Shown: positions 57,455 through 64,000 of the stretch, one piece after another
Layout of the letters: each line of letters begins with the position of its first letter
Position numbering within the stretch: position 1 is the first letter of the stretch
Assembly (NCBI GenBank): GCA_031835245.1
Contig: JAVKOQ010000036.1
Location: 191,001 to 255,000, forward strand
DNA: 64,000 nucleotides
Reading direction: 5' to 3'
DNA from: Balamuthia mandrillaris
Taxonomy: Eukaryota > Discosea > Longamoebia > Balamuthiidae
Notes under the pieces: model-generated
Seen by the model: the letters and a program-made list of their open reading frames with translations, nothing else
What the model was told of the DNA's origin: nothing
The model's database searches: none
Program-made: the position numbers and the translations under genes

Positions 57455-58994
57455 TCATGAACCAAGTTCTATCATCTCAAACTCCTCCTTGCTCGCTGCT
57501 CTCTTCTTCTTTCGCTTGTTCTCCTCATGACCGTCTTCCTCCTTCTCTTCTTCTTCGCTCCTTCTTCCCTCCTCCACCTCGCCCGCAAAATAAGCATCCA
57601 ACCCCAAGAAACGGTGATAAGAAGAGAACAAACCCATCTCCTCCTCTTCTCCTTCCTCGGCTTCATCCTTTGCTCGGCTTGGCTTGGCTCTCCAACTCAC
57701 CAAAAACAGTCCGAGAAGAATGAAGACAGCGCCGATGGCATCTGTCCCTTGGAGCGGCTCGCCCACGAAGAAGAACATCAGCGCGGTCACCAACAATGGC
57801 TGCAGGCATAAGAACGCTGATACTCGCGATGCTCCTATTTGCCCTATCACCCAGGTCAGCAACGCCAATCCTATGTGTTGTTCGTTTTGTGAGCAGTGAA
57901 CCACAAGGCAGAAAGAAGATTCGAAGAAAGGGAAAACAGAAGAGGAGAGGAACAAAGGACACGTACCAATGGAAGTAGGCATGACGGCAACGTAAGCGAT
58001 GCAAGCGCCAGTAGACCAAGGCACCCAAGCCAGCTCCTCCACCCTCTCATGCTCGAACAACAGCGCAACAGCAACAACAATCGTCCCTCCGAACAGAAAG
58101 CAATAAGCGTTCAGTACCAAAGGGGACCATCCTTCGTTTTTTTCTTTCTCATCTATTCCTTCCACTTCTACTTCATCATGCCCGCCTTGTTGTTCTTCGT
58201 TACGTTGCCGCCGTTGAAGAGACGCAGAAGGAAGCAACATGTCCTTCTGGAAAAGTATGAAACACGCAAAGAAGAGGGCGCGAGACGCAAGTAACAGCAC
58301 AGTTGCAAGTTGACTGCCGCTCTCCATCGAGGACGAAGAAGAACTAAACACATCCAGCCGCCACACCTCCGCCAAGACGAGAGCTCCGCCAACGGTACAA
58401 AGCAATCCTAAGCCCGTTCCCACCGACACTTTTTCTCTTCGAAAGATCAAAGCCAGCACTACGGTGAACAACGTTTCTGCCGGGAGCAACATCATTAACG
58501 TCATGGTCGACGTTGTTGCTGAAGAGGAAGATGAAGAAGAAGAAGAAGCAGTTGAGGAAGATGAAGAAGAGGATAGATCGAAGGCAAAACTGGTGCAGAG
58601 CATGGTTAGAGCTACTCCGGTGAGCCCCAAGAAGAACAGCCGAAGAAGTTCTTTGGAGGAGGGTAGGAAGTGACGACGGAGGGACTCCTGCTCAAAGACG
58701 AAGGACAGGAGGAAGAGAGTGGGCACGGCGATAATGACCAACGCAGCAGCTACCACCACCGCGGAGGGGGTGACGACGGGCAGCTCGTCCGGATCTCTGT
58801 GGTCGTGCAAGGAGGCATTCAGACTTTGATCCGTGCAAACCGTTCCCACGGAAAACAGTCCCTTTTGGTTGTGTCTAGTGAGCCCAAGAACAAAGAGAGA
58901 GAAGGCTAGGCACAGAAGAAAACGCAAGAAGGAGAGAAGGAAGCAGGGCGGGAAGTAGAGCAAGGAGAAAGAGAAACGACGAAAAGGGACAACT

Positions 58995-59031
<37 letters not shown>

Positions 59032-59086
59032 GAACCTGAACAAAGGCCAAAGCAACGACGAGAAGAGGCAACGGTTGCAGAGTCAT
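57455..59086 (-). CDS. EamA/DMT-family membrane transporter
   Basis: Exons: 57455..57870, 57967 to about 58874 or 58905, and a probable first exon 59036..59086 (ATG, MTLQPLPLLVVALAFVQ). The exon 1-2 junction does not restore phase with any GT-AG pair I found, so the 5' end is provisional. The protein has roughly ten hydrophobic segments in two EamA halves: LLRLFFLGLTGVALTMLC, LLPAETLFTVVLALIFRREK, LLCTVGGALVLAEVW, and VSAFLCLQPLLVTALMFFFVGEP, FILLGLFLVSW. Poly-Ser and acidic insertions lie between helices. The C-terminal tail is highly charged (EEGEEEEMG, EENKRKKKRAASKEE). DMT carriers export metabolites or nucleotide sugars; the substrate is unknown. Confidence 0.75.
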
Positions 59087-59716
59087 GTCGGTTGTGGGGA
59101 AAAAAGTAGTGACAACACGATTGCTGCTAGAGCTTCCTTATTGCCGCTGTTTTCTGTATGTAATGCAGACAGAGGAGAGGGGAAGCCTCCAAAAAGCAGC
59201 GAACAAAAAACCGATACAGAAGTGTTACTAGTAGCGCAAGTAGTGTAGGGGGGGGCGGGGTTGGCCAAGCGGCAGCTGGTCAAAACTCTCTTTCTTGCTG
59301 GTAGTGGTGGTGGTGGAATAAGTAGCTGTTTTATCGCAAAATACAACAAATAAATTGGGCTGAAGAGGGAAATAGCCGCCGTAATTGCTCTCTCACCCCC
59401 CCCTAAAGCGGCGCCACGCAGCAAAATTTGGTGGGGAAAAAAAAGGACAACACTTTGTCTTCTCTGCTATTTTAGCTGGTGGCAATTTCTGTCGACTGCT
59501 TCGCTTTACCCCCCCCCCCTTGTCTTTCTTGTCTTCCCCTTGGTCTCCTCAAAGAGTGGTCCTGGTAAGGAGAGAGAAGAGAGGAGAAAGGAGAGAGGAG
59601 AGAGCAGAGAGCAGAGAGCAGAGGCAGAGAGAGAGAGAGAGAGAGCAGAGAGCAGAGAGAGAGAGAGAGAGCAGAGAGCAGAGAGGAGAGAGCAGAGAGG
59701 AGAGAGCAGAGAGCAG

Positions 59717-59766
<50 letters not shown>

Positions 59767-59926
59767 GAGAGAGCAGAGAGAGAGAGAGAGAGAGAGAGCA
59801 GAGAGCAGAGAGCAGAGAGCAGAGAGCAGAGAGAGAGAGAGGAGCAGAGAGGAGAGAGAGAGAGCAGAGAGGAGAGAGCAGAGCAGAGAGAGAGAGCAGA
59901 GAGGAGAGAGAGCAGAGAGAGAGAGC

Positions 59927-59959
<33 letters not shown>

Positions 59960-60593
59960 AGAGCAGAGAGCAGAGAGAGAGAGAGAGCAGAGAGAGAGAG
60001 AGAGAGCAGAGAGGAGAGAGAGAGAGCAGAGAGGAGAGAGAGAGAGAGCAGAGAGAGAGAGAGAGCAGAGAGGAGAGAGAGCAGAGAGCAGAGAGAGAGA
60101 GAGCAGAGAGGAGAGCAGAGAGGAGAGAGCAGAGAGCAGAGAGGAGAGAGGAGAGAGGAGAGAGAGCAGAGAGAGCAGAGAGGAGAGAGAGGAGAGAGGA
60201 GAGAGAGCAGAGAGAGAGAGCAGAGAGCAGAGAGCAGAGAGAGAGGAGAGAGGAGAGAGAGAGCAGAGAGCAGAGAGCAGAGAGCAGAGAGCAGAGAGTA
60301 GAAGAGGAGCGAAACAGAGATCTTTTCATCTTTTTTTGGTGAGATTAGTTTGTGAATACATTGTGTTTTGATATTATAATAAAGTGTTGACCACCGCAAG
60401 CACACTGTTCTCTGCTCTGTTCTCCTGGCTGCTGCTTCTTCTGCCTCGGGTTCAGCTGCCTCATTCTCAGCATTCCTTCTTCTTTCTCTCTCTCAAAAAA
60501 AAAAAAAAAAACAACAAATACAAAAAAAATAATAAAAGGGACTATAAAAGAGCAGCTCACAAGAAGAAAGCTCTTTGCAAAAGCGCAGCAAGC
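59087..60593. repeat. Intergenic region with 730-base purine satellite
   Basis: 59574-60301 is a continuous GA-rich satellite made of GAGA, GAGC and GGAGA units, for example AGAGAGCAGAGAGGAGAG. Flanks are G/C homopolymer-rich (59225-59240, 59395-59405, 59510-59520). The long Arg/Glu/Ser and Leu/Ser/Cys frames across it are artefacts. The last 290 bases are AT-rich and hold the promoter of the PADR1 gene. Confidence 0.85.
60543..60550 (+). promoter_or_regulatory. TATA box of the PADR1 gene
   Basis: TATAAAAG, 44 bases upstream of ATG 60594. It is identical to the TATA-like element of the ankyrin-type gene at 48827. Call by consensus and position. Confidence 0.5.
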
Positions 60594-60745
60594 ATGAGCA
60601 GCAGCAACGGCAAGAAGAAGGTCACCGCCAAGCGAAAAAGAGGGCAGGAGGAGGAGGAGGAGGAGGACGCAGCCAAAGCACCCGCCCGCTCCTCCGGCAG
60701 AGATCGCAGACCTCCCAAACGCCTCATTGAAGGTTCTCAGCAACT

Positions 60746-60784
<39 letters not shown>

Positions 60785-62139
60785 CTCTCTGCTCTCTATT
60801 TTCTCCATTTCTTTGATTTATTTTTATTGATTATGTGCTGTTTGCTGGCATACGATGAAATAGAGCCGCCAGCAAAGCCTAGCCAAAGGGTAAAAAAAAC
60901 CCCATCCATTCGCTTCCTGAAGATTGAGTGATGTGATTTTGTTTTCTTATCTTTCAAATATTTGATTGTGGTGTGACGCTGTTTTTTAATAGGCGGTAGC
61001 AGCGAAAAAAGAAAAGCAGGAGGCAAAGGAAGCCGAGGAGGAGGAGAAGAAGAAGAACAAGAAGGCCAAGACCTCCCCTGCAGCCTCCTCTTCAAAGAAG
61101 AAAAAGACCTCTACCGCAAAGAATAAAAAGGCCGCCGACAAGAAAAAGAAGGAAGAGGAAGAGGAAGAGGAGGAAGAAGAGGAGGAGGAGGAAGAGGAGG
61201 AGGAGGAGGAGGAAGAAGAAGAGGAGGAGGAAGAAGAAGAAGAAGAGAAGAAAACCAAAGCGAAGAAAGGAAATGCCGGCAAACAAAAAACTGCGGTACG
61301 CTTAGTGTTCTGTCCTTCTTCTTTCTCCTCATTCGCACCATCGGTTCATTGTTTCCTCTCTGCTGCTCTCCCTTTCTCAACACACAACAGGGAACTAGAA
61401 AGACTTTAAGTGAGGAGCAGAAAGATGCCATTTATGCCATGGGTGTTAACGAGTTAAAGGACCGCCTCAAAGCTAACGACCAAATTGTTTCTGGTTTGAG
61501 GATCGCTTTGTTGCTCTAGTTTCTATCTTTATTTTCGCTCTTGTCCTCTCTGTCTCTGTCTCTCTCCCTCTCCCTCTCACCTTTAAACCAACCGCATAAC
61601 ATAAAACAAAGGTTCTAAAACGGAGTTGATCAAACGAATCACTGATTGTGTGCTTTACGGAGGGTTGCCCAGGTACTGTGCCTTTGTGTCCTATCTCTTC
61701 GCATGTGTTGCCATCTTCTAATATTTGTTATGCTATCTTACAGGTGTCCAGAATGGTGCAATCTCTCTCTCTCTCCTCTCTCTCTGCTCTCTGCTCTCTC
61801 CCTCTCCCTCTTCTACCTCTCCTCTTGCTGATGTATTATTTCTGGACAAAGCTTTGGCGGACGTTTGAAGAAAAAGAAATCTGGTGGTTACTTTTGCCCT
61901 GGAAGGTACATACCATTTTCTCTTGGAAACGAACAAAAACATCCCGCTTTCCTTCCCACATCGTGAATTAATCTCTCTTCTCGCAGTTATGAAGATGATT
62001 CCTTTGTTCGATGCAAATACACATCGAAAACAGTGGAGCGTGTCGCTTGGAAAGGTTTGTGTATTTATGTTTACGTGCATTTGTGCCAGAAGAACTAATA
62101 TTCCTTTTGTTGACAGCGGCGGACGGTTCCGTTGTTTAA
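60594..62139 (+). CDS. Stand-alone PADR1 zinc-domain protein (PARP1-like module without catalytic domain)
   Basis: Model: join(60594..60732,60864..60889,60993..61295,61391..61493,61612..61672,61744..61755,61852..61905,61987..62054,62117..62139), 262 residues, nine exons in phase. The N-terminal 155 residues are basic then poly-acidic (KKVTAKRKRGQ, then a long Glu run). The C-terminal half matches the PADR1 domain of PARP1: LKDRLKANDQIVSGSKTELI, DCVLYGGLPRCPEC, GGRLKKKKSGGYFCPGS and FVRCKYTS, giving four Cys ligands. In PARP1 this zinc domain links DNA binding to activation. Here the protein stops after AWKAADGSVV, with no WGR, BRCT or ADP-ribosyltransferase region. The CPEC ligands come from a 12-base exon. 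A DNA-binding or chromatin role is inferred. Confidence 0.82.
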
Positions 62140-62344
62140 TAGCGTCGGCAGTGCTGCGTCTATACAATGTTGAACTTGACATTTTATGCTGTTCACATGA
62201 ACACCTCTGCATGCAGGTGACTTTAGTCATTCCTCTTTTTTCCAACAAAATCATTCTTTGTTTCATTTTAGCTACTTTCATTATTACAAAGAGGGAGAGG
62301 GAGAGAGAGCTTACCTCTGAAGAATAAAGAGGAACCAAGCAATG
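62140..62344. other. Short convergent spacer
   Basis: About 200 bases between the PADR1 stop and the acidic protein stop. A GAGAGGGAGAGAG tract sits near 62290. Nothing else is seen. Confidence 0.4.
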
Positions 62345-64000
62345 CTAAACTAATGTCTTGTTGAGTTGGGATTGAAGCTTTTGCAACAACCGCAATGCAC
62401 GGATGGAATGCTCCAGGCTCTTGCACTTATGCTCAAGATTGGCCACCACCTCCTTGTACGCACTATTCTTTACCTCTGCTCTCCTCAACGCTTGCTCTTT
62501 TGGCAACAACAGTTAATATATTACATAAGGGAGGGGGAAAGGAAGAAGGATTACCAATAGGAGAAAGGGGAAGAGGTCTTGGCTCTGATAATTCTTTTCT
62601 AAGTTCAGCGATGCTCTTTTGTTTTTCGGATATCCGTTCAATGGTTGCCATCACCGCCTTTTTGTTCCGTAACAATGTTAGCCAAAACGCAAAAGCAAAG
62701 CAAAGTAAGAGAGGCTTGCAAGATGAAGAAACCTGAGGAAATAGATGACGTGAATAGAAGCGTTTCTGATCAGACAGAGGAGTGTCGTCAAGATGCTTGG
62801 TGGTAAGCAAAGGAATGTGGTGCTCCTCCACAAAGGAACGTATGGTAGGATCTGCTTCCAGTTGTCGAAAAGGGTCCAAAGGGTTTAGTTCAGTCGCCAA
62901 TTGACTCCTTCGTCGTTGCCGTCTTCGTCTCTTGTTTGGAGGGACAGACAGCTCGTCCGCTTCTCTGTCTTCTCCTTTATATTCTGTTGGTTGTTCTTTG
63001 TCAAGTTCTTCCTCCTCATCGAGTCGCCTCCGTTTAAAGGAGAGTCCTTCGTGGTCAATTGCGGCTGAGGTCTCTTCTTCATTCTCTTTCTCTTGTTCTG
63101 GTGCATGTGATAGGGTCTTCGCTTCATTTGCAAATGCTTCTTCCATTTCCGCTTTCAATTGGTCTTCCTGCTCATCTTGTTCGTTCATATCTTCTCCTGT
63201 TTCTTCTTCATCCTCCTCTTCATATTCCGCTTCATCGCTGCTGATGATCTGTTCCTCTTCTGCTTCTTCATCGTACTCGTCTAAGTATTCCTTTTCCTCT
63301 TCCTCCTCTCTGGTTTCCGTTCTCATCTTCAGAGAATCCTTTCTACCTGCTGATTCCTCCTCTTCGGATTCATACTCTACTTCTTCTTCCTCCCCTCCTT
63401 TTGCTTCTCCTCTCTTCTTACTTACTTCATTTCCTTCTTCTTCCTCTTTCTCTTCTTTCTCTTCTTCACTCTCTTCCTCTTCCTCCTCCTCTTCCTCTTC
63501 CTCTCCCTCTTCTTCACTCGCTTCGCTCTCGTCGTCGCTCTCTTGCTCACTCTCTTCGTCTTTCCTGCTAGCGGCAGCAGTCGGCAAGGTTTTACCTGCG
63601 CCCTGTCCTGTCGCTATTTCTTCCACAATAGTGAAACCCGTTCGACGTTCGTTTGTTCGCTGGCTTGCAGTGTCGTCCTCCTCCGCATCTTCTTCTTCAT
63701 CTTCGCTTTCACTAGAGGAATCCTCGCTACCGAGGTCTTCACTCCCTGCGTCCTCCTCCTCCTCCTCTTCCTCTACTTCGTCCTGTTCCTCTTCTTCTCG
63801 CTGGTGTTCCATTGTTTGTTGCTGTTCGGTTTCGTCTTCCCTCTCATCTTCGCTGGAGCTAATGACAATCACTTCGTTGGCCTGCGGCGGTGGCGCGGGA
63901 CGCCTTGTTGGTGTTGCTTGATACCGTCCATCCTCTGCGTCGCTGCTGTTGTGACTGCTCCCACTGTCGCTGTTCGAATCTTCTTCCTCCAAATGGTGTC
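62345..64000 (-). CDS. Acidic nuclear-type protein with C-terminal coiled coil, 5' end outside the window
   Basis: Visible exons: complement(join(62345..62452,62474..62496,62555..62657,62733..>64000)), at least 497 codons. No ATG is found before the window edge, so the start is missing. The first 320 visible residues are dominated by Glu/Asp/Ser blocks (DEVEEEEEEEDAGSED, VIVISSSEDE, which resembles a SUMO-interacting motif) and basic nuclear-signal-like patches (FKRRRLDEEEE, NKRRRRQRRRSQL). The C-terminal 140 residues look structured and helical (FRQLEADPTIRSFVEE, MATIERISEKQKSIAELRKE, EQALRRAEEVVANLEHKCKS). A 23-base exon (62474..62496) is in phase. I do not recognise the family; a chromatin or nuclear role is suggested only by composition. 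Confidence 0.7.

Noticed and set aside
57014-57465. Poly-Glu/Lys/Arg or poly-Ser/Leu/Phe frames
   Set aside because: Translation of the (GAA)n block; all six frames are open.
59385-60405. Arg/Glu/Ser and Leu/Ser/Cys frames of 250-330 codons
   Set aside because: Products of the GA-rich satellite, with no start context, domain or normal codon use.
63992-64000. A start codon for the acidic protein at the window edge
   Set aside because: The codon is TTG, not ATG; the gene simply continues beyond the window.
1-64000. Retroelements, viral remnants, CRISPR arrays, rRNA genes
   Set aside because: I searched by eye for reverse transcriptase, integrase, capsid and spacer-repeat patterns and found none. 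The ankyrin-type repeats alone are not evidence of viral origin.

Overview
The window is nuclear DNA of a unicellular eukaryote, most likely an amoebozoan or similar free-living protist. Genes are packed on both strands with short gaps. Most are cut by several short GT-AG introns (often 45-150 bases), and pyrimidine/purine microsatellites are extremely frequent in introns, spacers and Ser-, Glu- or Arg-rich coding stretches. The gene set (a Frizzled/Smoothened-like receptor, a LIM protein with a fimbrin-type actin-binding region, ACX4-type acyl-CoA oxidase, 7-dehydrocholesterol reductase, GDP-hexose phosphorylase, 27-residue ankyrin-type repeats) suits such an organism. The species assignment is inference. 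I saw no tRNA, rRNA, CRISPR array, retroelement or viral remnant. Exon models were built by hand from splice signals and checked for reading phase at every junction, except where stated.

Layout. 0-6.8 kb: a DEP-domain protein (-), a coiled-coil protein (+) and a Cys-rich MYND zinc-finger protein (-). 7.5-12.6 kb: a LIM/tandem-CH protein (+) and a NEDD8-like protein with a 251-residue N-terminal extension (-). 13-18.5 kb: two small proteins with possible N-myristoylation sites (one 58% histidine) around an SNM1/PSO2 nuclease gene (-). 18.8-27.6 kb: acyl-CoA oxidase (+), F-box/WD40 protein (+) and Frizzled-like receptor (-). 28.4-35.4 kb: RCC1-repeat protein (-) divergent from an ammonium transporter (+). 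35.5-43.3 kb: a PPR protein (-), then a penicillin-acylase-type hydrolase (-) whose reading frame continues without a stop into an ankyrin-type array. 43.4-48.8 kb: GDP-hexose phosphorylase (-), a Mog-type molybdenum-cofactor gene whose 5' end is missing (-), and a second, almost perfect ankyrin-type array (-). 50.3-64 kb: one-TM microprotein and DHCR7 (+), BTB/BACK/SPRY protein (-), cysteine synthase-like enzyme (-), EamA transporter (-), a stand-alone PADR1 protein (+) and the 3' part of an acidic protein (-).

There is no operon-like pathway. Themes are ubiquitin-like and F-box/BTB regulation, sterol and peroxisomal lipid metabolism, DNA repair, and membrane transport and signalling. The points most worth following are the extended NEDD8, the acylase/ankyrin ORF with a promoter-like motif inside it, a recurring upstream motif (CGTGTCGTCACG near TTGTCGACAA), the His-rich acylation-site protein, and the PTS2 signal on an ACX4-type oxidase.
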